DNA of 64,000 nt from Selaginella moellendorffii (taxonomy: Eukaryota; Streptophyta; Lycopodiopsida; Selaginellales; Selaginellaceae), in assembly GCF_000143415.4 (NCBI RefSeq), contig NW_003314338.1:546121-610120 (forward strand), written 5' to 3'. A model generated the notes under the pieces. That model saw nothing but the letters and a program-made list of their open reading frames with translations, made no database searches and was not told the DNA's origin. Below, in pieces: positions 33,801 through 42,244 of this stretch. The stretch's first letter is position 1; every line of letters starts with the position of its first letter. The position numbers and the translations under genes were made by a program.

Positions 33801-36383
33801 ACAACGCATTTGCCCTTGGAGTCGGAAGCAGGTGACCCACCCGCTATTGCGTTGAAGACCCAGCTGAGCATTTCCCATGCTGCACCTGGAGCTTTCTTTG
33901 GATTTGAAAGCTCCATAGCCGTCTTTAGTTCCTCAGGCACGGGTAAATTGACCTCCCTCAGATCAATTTGATTGGCCTTGTCGAACGAAGCTGGGAAGTC
34001 ACTCCAGTCCCACTCTGCTACAGGACCAATAACAAGGGCGAGTGTGAAGATGCGGACATTCGTCGGTATCTTCTTCTTAGCCATTATCCCATGGATCTCC
34101 CACATCTCCTTGCCTTTCAACCGAGCCTTCACCTCGTTCAAGGCCTTCCAGAACTTGTGATAGGATTCGGAGTCGTAGATCATATAGTGGACTGAAGATT
34201 CCACCTCCGCAAGTCCCACCATTAAGTCAATGATGGAGCTGACTTCGTCTGCATGAGTGATCTCCTCGTTTGTGAAGTCCATCACACAAAAGATGTTCTT
34301 GACCTGCTCATCTCCGCGGGAAACGATGCTCCTCCACCTTTGATCCTCATCCGAATTCAAGTATACCCGGTAAGGTTCTCGATAGGCCTCTGCTGCGGGG
34401 TCGAGCTGTTTCTGAAGCCGGCGGTCGACATCAATCTTAATGAAATTTGGATACTGATCCAACTTCTCAGCTTTACTTTTCGTGGCATCCCGCAGCAGAT
34501 CGATGAACTTGGGGGCCCCCTTCACGTACTCGTCGATGTCTTCATTTGACAACTCCAGCGCTTCCATCATCTCTTGCATGGTGTCGATGCTCACCCTCTC
34601 CACGGCCACTTGCTCGAAGATCCAATCCTTCAATAGCGCACGAGCTCTCAGAGTCGTGCACAAGTCCTCATATGTCACAATATGGCCGGGAGTCATTTTG
34701 GTCTTGTTGAAGACTACCTCACCACGTAGAAGAGCATTAGCCACTGTCAGAAGGTCGTCGTCGTCTAGAGACCGCGAGAAACGCAAGGCATTGAGCTTCA
34801 AATCATTGGGCTTCCGGCCGTCCTCCACACCCATTGAGTTTGGCAACTCCCCGTCATGGTACCTCCTCAGCACATCTACCCATTTGTCAAAAACAACTTT
34901 TGTCGCGAGTAGAATGTTATGGATGCTGAGTGTGTCATTGACCCCCAGTGTTTTCGAGAGAAGACTCGAGAATTCCTGCAATGGAAATGGCGTGAGGCCA
35001 CATGCTATGCCACATGCAACGAGGCTTACCTGCCAGGCGCTAGTTGCTAGTGCACGTCCTTGTCCTGGTTTTTGTGGCTTCTTCAGTTGAACCCAAAGCT
35101 TCCGTGTTCGTGCCAATGTCTCGTGCAGACCCGATTTGTAGCACGTTTCTTGCTTGACATTCTGCGCGTGGGAGATGTATATGATAGATCGGAGGGGCGA
35201 GTTGCCTTTTATCAGGCGGACAACTCTTGTCTTGAAGACTTTCTTCACCTCCTCGCCCACCATAATATCCACAACTATCTCTTGCATCGCCAAGCTAGAA
35301 TGCTGCCCGGAGACGCCATAGAACCAGATGTTCTGATCGTCCAACACCTTCCTATTGATCAAGTCTGGAAACCTCGTCTCGCCCTTCATTGTTCGGTAGT
35401 AGGGGATCACGTCTGCGATGTCGGGTGTTACTGGACTTGCCAGCATCTTCTGCTTCAATTTCTCCACCCACTCATCAGATACTAGCCTGTGGTTGTATTT
35501 GCTTTGGATGTCGATACGGCTCACGTCGATTGTATATACTTTGTTGGAATAGTAACAAGTACTATTATCTGCGACGATTTTTGCTGCCTCTTCTTGCTCT
35601 TTCTGCTCTTTGTGGCTCTTCTTTTTGGTGGGTGTAGTGTTCGAACCCGAGGCAATGGCATCACTGAGTAGCTTCTTTTTTGGAGCAGGAGAGTCGGACG
35701 TCGGCTTGAGCTTGACCACCCTTTTCTGCTTCGAGGTAGTTTCCAGATCGACCCCCTTCCCCTTTGCTTCGCGAACTGGAGTCACTCTCAACGGCTCAAT
35801 GTTGGAATATAGTTTTTGAACATCGCCGTAGGTGAGGTCTGTGGATTCCATGTGATCTTCATAGACCCGCAGCGTCTTTGAAATTGTGGGCCTCCTGGAC
35901 AACCTCTCCCTAGCTCCCTCTAGGAATTCCTCATAGCCGCTGCCCCCCTCCGGGAAGCCGCTAGGATGTGTAAGGTGGATCTTGAAGGCAGACGCTGTCT
36001 CTACCAGAAGTGCCAGTCCATATTCTTGCATGGAACTGCATGGAGTGTCTGTCACTTGGATGAGGATCCCCATGCATTCTTTTCTCCCACCATCTATGTT
36101 GTACAGCCTCAGATCCTCGCCTTCCATCCCGAAAGTCCAACTGGTGAGCTCCTCCCCCTTCTCTGCATCCACATTGACAGTGGCTGGAAGAAGAACGCAA
36201 TTCCTCGCCTGTTCAGAAATGCACAACAATTAGAGCTGACAGATGAAAAGCTAGTAGCTGGAAATAACGTGAGGCCACACGCCATTCACCACTGCATCAG
36301 ATGTCTTGAGGCTGCATCCTAAGATGGCGTGAGGCTACACGCCATCTGTAACCGGACTGCACTCGAGAGCCCAATCGGTGCAT
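30828..36383 (-). CDS. Transposon-borne giant protein: ParB/Srx-like + degenerate methyltransferase-like + acidic linker + NIF/FCP1-type HAD phosphatase
   Basis: Exons on the minus strand: 36353-36383, 36290-36318, 35030-36208, 33652-34975, 33515-33601, 33387-33476, 33194-33337, 32595-33146, 32523-32537, 32370-32477, 31738-32322, 30828-31690; phases agree, giving 1,668 residues. About residues 245-360 resemble a ParB/sulfiredoxin fold ('YTIDVSRIDIQSKYNHRLVS', then 'GVSGQHSSLAMQEI'). Residues about 785-850 resemble the end of an amino-methyltransferase ('KCVVEYNCGGLFF', then 'AALLKGVPCVAV'), interrupted by TGA (33,770-33,772, codon 815; CGA expected). An Asp/Glu-rich linker follows, then Pro/Thr-rich repeats. 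The C-terminal domain has 'YIVFDLNGVLFSHE' (Asp1392 present, second catalytic Asp replaced by Asn1394) and 'IIDDSPIKTAANMHTYAVHP', as in NIF-like plant HAD proteins. The start is the first usable ATG; a 5' exon ending at about 36,448 may add residues. Splitting into two genes is possible. Confidence 0.6.
31849..31870. repeat. Palindrome copy within coding sequence
   Basis: ATGGCGTGTGG and GCACATGCCAT arms. On the minus strand it encodes 'EMACAHTPSD' of the phosphatase-gene linker. A second coding copy is at 31,924-31,945. Confidence 0.7.
31924..31945. repeat. Palindrome copy within coding sequence
   Basis: ATGGCGTGTGA and TCACACTCCAT arms, encoding 'EMECDHTPSE' on the minus strand. It is 75 bp from the copy at 31,849 and in the same frame, so this part of the protein is a diverged coding tandem repeat. 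Confidence 0.65.
33147..33193 (-). repeat. 47-nt intron containing the palindrome (33,156-33,177)
   Basis: Donor 'GATAG|gtaatg', acceptor 'cattgcag|ATCAAG'. The palindrome fills about half of the intron and ends 8 nt before the 3' splice site. Confidence 0.7.
33338..33386 (-). repeat. 49-nt intron containing the palindrome (33,347-33,368)
   Basis: Donor 'GGAG|gtacaa', acceptor 'ccttgcag|GAGAAA'. Palindrome ATGGCATGAGACC plus ACATGCCAT, ending 8 nt before the acceptor. Confidence 0.7.
33477..33514 (-). repeat. 38-nt intron containing the palindrome (33,488-33,509)
   Basis: Donor 'CACAAG|gtaagg', acceptor 'gattatag|ATCGTT'. Almost the whole intron is the palindrome. 38 nt is very short for a plant intron. 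Confidence 0.6.
34976..35029 (-). repeat. 54-nt in-frame intron containing the palindrome (34,987-35,008)
   Basis: Donor 'TGGCAG|gtaagc', acceptor 'ccattgcag|GAATTC'. Length is divisible by three and has no stop, so retention would add 18 residues ('VSLVACGIACGLTPFPLQ'). Confidence 0.7.
36209..36289 (-). repeat. 81-nt intron containing the palindrome (36,264-36,285) at its 5' end
   Basis: Donor 'GCAGTG|gtgaat', acceptor 'ttctgaacag|GCGAGG'. An internal 'ttatttccag' right after the palindrome would be an alternative acceptor making a 32-nt intron. Here the palindrome is near the donor rather than the used acceptor. Confidence 0.55.
36319..36352 (-). repeat. 34-nt intron almost entirely palindrome (36,324-36,345)
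   Basis: Donor 'GTCCG|gttaca', acceptor 'catcttag|GATGCA'. Phase joins the flanking exons. Its size is near or below the plant minimum, so transcript evidence matters. Confidence 0.45.
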
Positions 36384-36393
36384 GCCAATGTTG

Positions 36394-36448
36394 CTACTGA
36401 ATGGCATGTGGCCTCATGCCATTTTCTACTTGGCCTAAAAGACTTACC
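36394..36448 (-). repeat. Candidate 5' intron containing a perfect palindrome (36,401-36,422)
   Basis: Donor 'TTCAAATG|gtaagt' at about 36,448, acceptor 'cattcagtag|CAACAT'. The arms ATGGCATGTGG and CCTCATGCCAT are nearly a perfect match to the family consensus. Confidence 0.55.
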
Positions 36449-36459
36449 ATTTGAAGCCG

Positions 36460-36900
36460 AATGGAGGCGTGACAACCGGACTCGCTGGCGAATGTGCACT
36501 GTGTGTGCAGCGGATCGTAGCAGCAAGGCTACTCTGCCACTTACAGTTGGAGAGTGGCGCTGAAATCTCCCGGGACGCCAAGTGGGCTGCGTGTGGGTGG
36601 CGGAGTGGGCGGCGGAGTTGGCGGCAAAGTTACAAACTGGGTGTGTCTTGAAGTGGACACCGATGCACACGAGCGCGATGCGAGCGCGAGTGTGATGCAA
36701 GCACGAGTGGACGCCGATGCACACGAGAAACCTGTAGAGAAGTGGGAGCGCGAGTGGGAGCGCGATGCGAGCGCGAGTACAAAGCAAAATGCAAAACCTA
36801 ACCTCACACGCGCGAAATGTCACGACGGTTGGTAATCCCGCCACGTCATCATTCCTCGGACTTGGGCGCCACCATTAATTTCTGGATCGCCGCGCGCATG
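36460..36900. repeat. GC-rich repeat tract upstream of the ParB-like gene
   Basis: Contains duplicated units around 'ccgatgcacacgag' (36,660 and 36,714) and 'gcgatgcgagcgcgagt' (36,676 and 36,759), and 'gtcatcattcctcggact' twice (about 36,845 and 36,923). CpG-rich, unlike the rest of the window. Possibly the promoter/5' UTR of the minus-strand gene. Confidence 0.55.
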
Positions 36901-37106
36901 CGTGAAATCCAAAAGAAATCCGCAACGTCATCATTCCTCGGACTGCATGCACGCGAAATCCAAAAGAAAGATCATGATTAGGATATCATTTAATACCCTC
37001 GCTATATTTATACCATGCATGATTGGATATTCTAAAGCATCTTGTATTTCCAAAAATGCCAGATGTTCAGCTAAATAAATTGTCAGAGGATTTGATGTGA
37101 CATTCA

Positions 37107-37159
37107 AGCGTGTGGGCTCATGCAATTTTGATCCCAAAAAATGCACCAAAAAATGCTCG
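37107..37159. repeat. Direct repeat unit 1 (pair with 38,049-38,100)
   Basis: 'agcgtgtgggctcatgcaat' followed by 'gatcccaaaaaatgcaccaa' and 'aaaatgctcg' reappears about 940 bp later with few changes. Its first 22 bases look like a worn palindrome copy. The preceding 'tgtcagaggatttgatgtga' also recurs at 38,351. Confidence 0.7.
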
Positions 37160-37183
37160 GTGTCATCTGGCGTTATCTCTTGA

Positions 37184-37205
37184 ATGGCGTGGGGCCGCAT
37201 GCCAT
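37184..37205. repeat. Palindrome copy in the intergenic region of the transposon
   Basis: ATGGCGTGGGG and CCGCATGCCAT arms. Followed by 'tttcag', which resembles an acceptor on the plus strand. Confidence 0.75.
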
Positions 37206-37679
37206 TTTCAGGAGCACATAGGAGTATATTCCTAGAATATTCTAACACGCGCGAGATTGTTTTGAGTTTCCTGGAGATCCAACCGTTAGATCGCAACTAG
37301 ATTTTACAGAATGGTATACAATGTCCTTCTTGATGACCCTGCAAAGAAGCATCTCGATCGGACACCACATGAGACCACACGAGCTTTACAATGTTTCAGG
37401 GGCATTTGCCATAGATCCGACCGTTATTTTGCTCCAAGATTCTACAGTTTGGTGTGCATTGACCTTTCCATCGACACTGCAAAGGGACATCACAATCAGA
37501 TGCGGGATCACAAGAAACCAACTTCACTAACTCTGGTTTCACCAAGATCTATGTAAGGAGTTATGAAATGAAAGGACCCTCTCTATTGAAATGTGTTTAT
37601 GGTCCTAAGGGCATTGTGACATATCAAAGGATTTTGCATCAAGTTCTGTATTTGCATGTTTATCAAGCTACTGAATTGC

Positions 37680-37709
37680 TAAACCCTAAACCCTAAACCC
37701 TAACCCTAA
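37680..37709. repeat. Short interstitial telomere-type tract
   Basis: Three to four CCCTAAA units with one CCCTAA, inside the DNA transposon. Plant telomeric repeat sequence; too short to be a real telomere. Confidence 0.85.
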
Positions 37710-38048
37710 ACATGTGGCAAATGCTGCGTGAAGAAAGATGCCCTTTCTAAGCAAATGCTGTAAGAGGCAGATTCCGAGCAGATGTATCTCAGGCCAGCGA
37801 AGGGGACAAACGAAAGCTAGCTATAAACATGACGGGATGCAAATAGATTACTAGGCTGGTCCTGCGAAAATCAAAAACCATAATTGAAAACATTGAAAAT
37901 GCAAAAAGAAATGTTTATAATATTTTTGAATTTTAAGCAACCAAATGAATGTAAGTAGGGCATGTGTTTGTAAGTTTAAAAATGCCTCAACCACTTAAAT
38001 TCCCAAGTAAATAAAGCTGTTTCTATTTTTGGTACAGGTAAACTTTAT

Positions 38049-38100
38049 AGCGTGTGGGCTCATGCAATTTTGAACCCAAAAATGCACCAAAAAATGCTCG
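38049..38100. repeat. Direct repeat unit 2 (pair with 37,107-37,159)
   Basis: See the partner entry. A degraded palindrome copy (38,119-38,143) follows 19 bp later, as copy 37,184-37,205 follows unit 1, so the whole block was duplicated. Confidence 0.7.
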
Positions 38101-38118
38101 ACTAGCATTATTCTTTGA

Positions 38119-38143
38119 ATGGCGTGTGGCCTTATATTGCCAT
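38119..38143. repeat. Palindrome copy (degraded)
   Basis: ATGGCGTGTGG followed by an interrupted right arm ending 'TTGCCAT'. Confidence 0.6.
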
Positions 38144-38439
38144 AAATGGACGTACACACACAGCATAATTATTCCTTTACACGGCGAATAATCTTGGCGC
38201 GGATCGCTGACATGGCATGGCAAAGTTTGAATCACTGACATAGCACAGCTGGATCAAGGCAAGGACATGATGTGACAAAGTTCAACCTCCGACAGCAAAG
38301 TCTAGAAGCTACTCAGTTTGAAATTTGTCAGAGGAATCATAAGATCTGGTTTGTCAGAGGATTTGATGTGACGTTCAAGCGTGTGTTATTTTTGAATTCT
38401 CGAACTCATTCCTAGGTCTATCATTTTTGTGCGCCGTGT

Positions 38440-38665
38440 TCTTGGTTCCGCTAAGCGTAGTGAGCGCTGCTTGTGTAAGCGGCGTTGTGAGCTGTGGTTT
38501 ATGCGTCTACGAGCGGTTGCGGCATTGCGAGCGCCATTGCGAGTGGCAGTTTATGCGAGTGGCAGTTTGTGCGAGCGGCGCTACGAGCAGTTGCGGTGTT
38601 GCGAGTGGCGCTACGAGTAGTTGCGGTGTTGCGAGCGGCACTATCTTTGGTGTGGCTACCGCTTC
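38440..38665. repeat. GC-rich minisatellite ('gcgagYggcgctacgag' units)
   Basis: Units of about 14 and about 28 bp built from 'ttgcggtgttgcgag', 'tggcgctacgag' and 'gtggcagtttgtgcgag' are repeated head to tail. Non-coding position upstream of the transposase gene. Confidence 0.7.
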
Positions 38666-38685
38666 CTCTTGATATTCGGCCCAAG

Positions 38686-38707
38686 ATGGCATGTGGCCTC
38701 ATGCCAT
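38686..38707. repeat. Palindrome copy (perfect consensus)
   Basis: ATGGCATGTGG and CCTCATGCCAT arms, intergenic. Confidence 0.8.
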
Positions 38708-38757
38708 TTCTAAATGTGGTCCTAAACCATTCCATGGTGAACATACTAGGAAGCTGC

Positions 38758-38819
38758 TGCAACTGTATATATTTTTGTATGGGTGACTAGTCACGCACAC
38801 AAAAATATATACAGTTGCA
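38758..38819. repeat. Long perfect hairpin upstream of the transposase gene
   Basis: Arm 38,758-38,778 (TGCAACTGTATATATTTTTGT, split here as TGCAACTGTATA + TATTTTTGT) pairs perfectly over 21 bp with 38,799-38,819. The 20-nt loop itself contains the 12-bp palindrome GTGACTAGTCAC. It could be a regulatory or replication structure or a tiny nested foldback element. Confidence 0.85.
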
Positions 38820-38862
38820 ACAAGGCAAAAGGAATATAGCAACAGGCTAGCAGGGGCCAAAG

Positions 38863-38885
38863 ATAGCGTGAGGCCTCATGCCAAT
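38863..38885. repeat. Palindrome copy
   Basis: ATAGCGTGAGG and CCTCATGCCAAT arms, in the 5' region of the transposase gene. Confidence 0.7.
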
Positions 38886-38932
38886 TTTGTGAATGCGAAA
38901 TTTCACGTGGGTGTCAATAGCATGTTTGAATA

Positions 38933-38954
38933 ATGGCATGTGGCCTCATGCTAT
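38933..38954. repeat. Palindrome copy in a probable 5'-UTR intron of the transposase gene
   Basis: ATGGCATGTGG and CCTCATGCTAT arms. It is followed at 39,018-39,027 by 'ctttcag|A', a good acceptor one base before the start codon, so a 5' intron probably contains it. Confidence 0.65.
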
Positions 38955-39027
38955 TTGGTATGTTATGATTTAGGCCATTCTCCAATCATTTTTTGTATGG
39001 TCTTAACTTCTTTTCTGCACTTTCAGA

Positions 39028-42000
39028 ATGGCCTTCAGGGTTGGGGAAAAGGTTTACATTTTGAATGGTGGGAAGAGAGTTGCAAAAGGGACCCTTGTGT
39101 CTATGGATCGGAACTTTGTTATACACTGTCAAAGGCTTGGGGAAGGCAATGCTGCTGTATCAGTAGAGACTGTCTTCGATGGGAATGTGGTCGCTATTGA
39201 ACGAGGAGAGATGGTCGTCGGGGTAAATGTTGTTGTTGCCTTGAAAAATCTGCAGAAGAAAGTAGATGTTGGGGACAGCGCAAGTGCGACGCATGTTCCC
39301 TCCGTGGATCTTAAGAACCGTGCTACATGGATTCAGGCAAAGGTGTTTCTAAACAACCCCGAGGGGGAGGTGGTAGCTGAGGGCTTAGCCACATTTGTCG
39401 ATCCAAGAGATGCGGTTGCTAATCAAGAATTGGGCTGGGATGATATTGGAGTTGCGATTTTAGAGGTTGTTGACACAGAAGAAAACAGTCTGACTATTGG
39501 AAGCATTGTGCGGTGGAAATTGAGGCATTTAGTGTTTGAGAATGTGAAGGATTCACAATCAAACACCACTACAACTGATGACAGAACATCTCTTCATGGG
39601 AAAAGAAAGGACACCTTCCTACAGCGCAGCCAAAGGGATCTGAGCAACGAACCGAAAAGGCAGAAAATGGCGATGGAGGTTCGAATGGTCTCGACAGTTT
39701 CTTGTTGCAAGAGGAGGTGCTATCAACATGCTGATTGGGATGCTATTGAAGAGGAGAGAGCAAGATACAAGACATTGTCCTGGAAGGCAGCTCGCAATTT
39801 TGTCTATGAGGCATTACGGTCATCTGTTGATGCTTCAGAACATCAGGTGGGGGGCATGGTCTTCCAGAGGGGTTTGGTCTGCATGAAGGCATGGAGAATC
39901 ATTTATGGAGTCCCTCGAAGCACATTCTACAGAATCAAAACTGAGTTCGAGGAACAAAGGGTTCAACAGGCAGTCCATGGGAACGACGGTACGCACAAAA
40001 CCAGGGGTCATGTTGTATATGGAGAGGCAATCTTCAAGAGGTTTGTCGAGACATGTAGCGAGCAGCAACCACATAAAACCCGCCTCTTGGAAGATGGAAC
40101 ACGAGACACCCAACGAGTTCTCCCTTCCATGTATACCAAGGGGGCCATATTGGAAGATGTGAATCGGGAACTCCAGAGTAATGGCTACAGGAAGCTGAGC
40201 CAATCTAGATTTAGTAGATTGTGGAGCAACAGGTTCAGGGATGTGAGTATAGGAAAGTACTCCAGCTTTTCAAAGTGTGACGAGTGCACTGCTATCAAAA
40301 TGGCTTTGTCGAAGAATTCTTGCAGCGCTCAAGAGCGAGAGACGTTGGTTAGAATGCGGCTCAACCACAACATCGAGCAGAGAAGCTGCAGGACTGCATA
40401 TTATCATAACAGGATTCTCTCCATGGAGAGACTTGACTCTTACCTCTGCATCATCCACGACAAAATGGACCAGAAAAAGACGTGCTTACCTCGACTCAAT
40501 CCTGCCCCCAAGGCAATCTCTTCATCCATGCAGCTGCCTGTGTCTCTGTTTGGCATAATCGCTCATGGGCATGGTGCCCAGAACTATGGGAACTTCTTTG
40601 TACCTCTATGGGGTGGCGGGGGTGCAAACATGATGATTGCGTCCCTAGCAAAACACTTAAGGTCTCTGCAAAGTGCGCAGACTGAGCTGAACGGCCAACC
40701 CTTGCATAAGGCCCTTGTCGATCGAACCCCATACAGGGTTCAGCTGGAGGAGGAGCAAAGGCTTGCAGTATCGCGTGGGGCCCCATGCCATCCCAGTGAA
40801 TATGTTGGCCGTCAGATTGTAGGGTTATCATGTGAGGCCTCATGCCATTCCGACGAGGCTGGTCGCCCGGTGAATGCACAGCCTCATCCAAACGAAGCAA
40901 AATCTCAAGGAAGTTCTTGCGGCCGATGTGGCCTTCCACCCCATCTTCTGCTCCAAACAGACAATGCTGGCAATGAGAACAAAAACATGTACGTCTTCGC
41001 GTACTTGGCGATGCTTGTTGCCAAAGGCATATTTGAAACGGTTACACTTGGCTTTCTCATGGTTGGGCACACTCATGAAGACGTCGATGCCATGTTCAGT
41101 CACCTGGCAGAGTCCCTCCGGTGATCCAATGTCCTCACCCTCCCACAACTCTACGATGAATTCCAAAATTGCATCAAAGGCACTGTTGAAGCTGCACTTG
41201 TGACAGAGGTTCCAGACTTTAAGGGGTTTGTAAGAGGCTATATCAGGGACGGATCCGAAACGCTGATTGGCCACTCCAAGCCTCTTCAGTTTCATTTCAG
41301 CATGCGTGACGGTGCTCCAGTGATGAGGTACAAGATGAGAGAATGGGACACAGTGTGGCTGCCAGTGGATGGCATTGAACTCTTCAAGAGAGATCCCATA
41401 ATTGGGGAACCTATGATTCCTCAGGGTTCCCCACGGCCGATGCACCCGGATGGACTCAAAGACCAGGAAAGTATAGTGGCCGGGATTAGACAGCATATTG
41501 CCTTCTGGAAGAGGGGGTTGGTGTTTGGTGGAGAATCCTATTTTAAGAGGTGCAAGCCTTTGCTCGAATACTGGGAGAAGATTATATCTGCTATCCAAAA
41601 TGGGCCGGTTGTATATGAAGAATTGGAAGAGTCCTTTTGGCCAGAACCCAGAGCACCAGATAGTAGCGGAACAATGTCCTCTGGAAATGCAGTGACAGAT
41701 AACGATGTTGAGGATCACTATTGTGGGCCGAGGAACAAGAAGCCGGATTCAGCATTCAATCCAGTACAAGTCTGCAAAGGAATGGTCGTGCTTGTCAGAC
41801 CCAGTAATAAAAAACAAATGATATGGGTGGGGCGCTGCATCACTGATGCAGAGGAGGACGCGGAAACTAACTCCTTCAATGTAACTGTGGAGTGGTTCAA
41901 GCCAAGTTCCGGATATACGAAGGATTGCCTAGAAAAGAGATGGGTGCTGAATCCAAGGGATCCCAGCATGAGCATATCGGTGGATAATGTTGTGCATGGT

Positions 42001-42169
42001 TGGATGCGGAAGCAGAGTGCCACCATCACCTTGCCAGACCATGCAAGAGATGTAGCAAGAGCATTCATAACCCGGGTTCAAGGTGAGATTCATTAATATT
42101 CCTTTACTAAGTTTCTAATGTATTTTATTTTAAGGTGAACAATCCGAATCTGAATCAGAGGAGGCGTGA
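39028..42169 (+). CDS. DDE-like transposase (DUF7869-type family), one in-frame TGA
   Basis: Exons 39028-42082 and 42135-42169 give 1,029 codons. The N-terminal about 170 residues have a plant transposon-like 'VGEKVYILNGGKRVAKGTL' module; then a Cys/His-containing and helix-turn-helix-like region ('KRRCYQHADWD', 'MKAWRIIYGVPRSTFYRIK') and 'FSKCDECTAIK'. The catalytic-type core has three acidic positions: Asp478 in 'IIHDKMDQKKT', Asp645 in 'LLQTDNAGNENKN', and Glu684/Asp685/Asp687 in 'VGHTHEDVDAMFSHL'. That order fits an RNase H-fold transposase, and the last two motifs are those of a widespread unclassified family (DUF7869 as I recall it). A TGA at 41,122-41,124 (codon 699), where 'SLR-R-SNVLTLPQLYDEF' would be continuous, follows the core directly. 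The protein ends 'ESESEEA'. Single ORF on both sides of the TGA. Confidence 0.75.
40770..40791. repeat. Palindrome copy inside the transposase frame
   Basis: ATCGCGTGGGG and CCCCATGCCAT arms. Encodes 'SRGAPCHPS'. Followed by 'cccag', so a very short intron (from 'gtatcg', about 29 nt) is conceivable but not needed. Confidence 0.65.
40827..40848. repeat. Palindrome copy inside the transposase frame
   Basis: ATCATGTGAGG and CCTCATGCCAT arms, 57 bp after the previous copy (both in frame). Encodes 'SCEASCHSD'. The two copies lie in a poorly conserved linker just before the second catalytic motif. Confidence 0.7.
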
Positions 42170-42244
42170 TGGCATGTGGCCCTTTGCACTAGTATATCTT
42201 AATACCGGTCTGAGAAATAAAATGGCATGTGCCCTCAGGCCTTT
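42169..42244. repeat. Two degraded palindrome copies overlapping and following the transposase stop
   Basis: Copies at 42,169-42,190 (ATGGCATGTGG, then a worn right arm) and 42,222-42,244. The first overlaps the last base of the stop codon. Confidence 0.65.

Noticed and set aside
36335-36844. 169-codon minus-strand frame upstream of the ParB-like gene
   Set aside because: It reads straight through the palindrome intron and the GC-rich repeat tract; composition follows the repeat, and no domain is visible.
37680-37709. Chromosome end or true telomere
   Set aside because: Only a few units, inside a transposon, with sequence continuing on both sides.
30771-42244. CRISPR-like array formed by the repeated palindromes
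   Set aside because: Spacing is irregular (57 bp to over 2 kb), copies lie in introns and exons of eukaryotic genes, and there are no uniform spacers.
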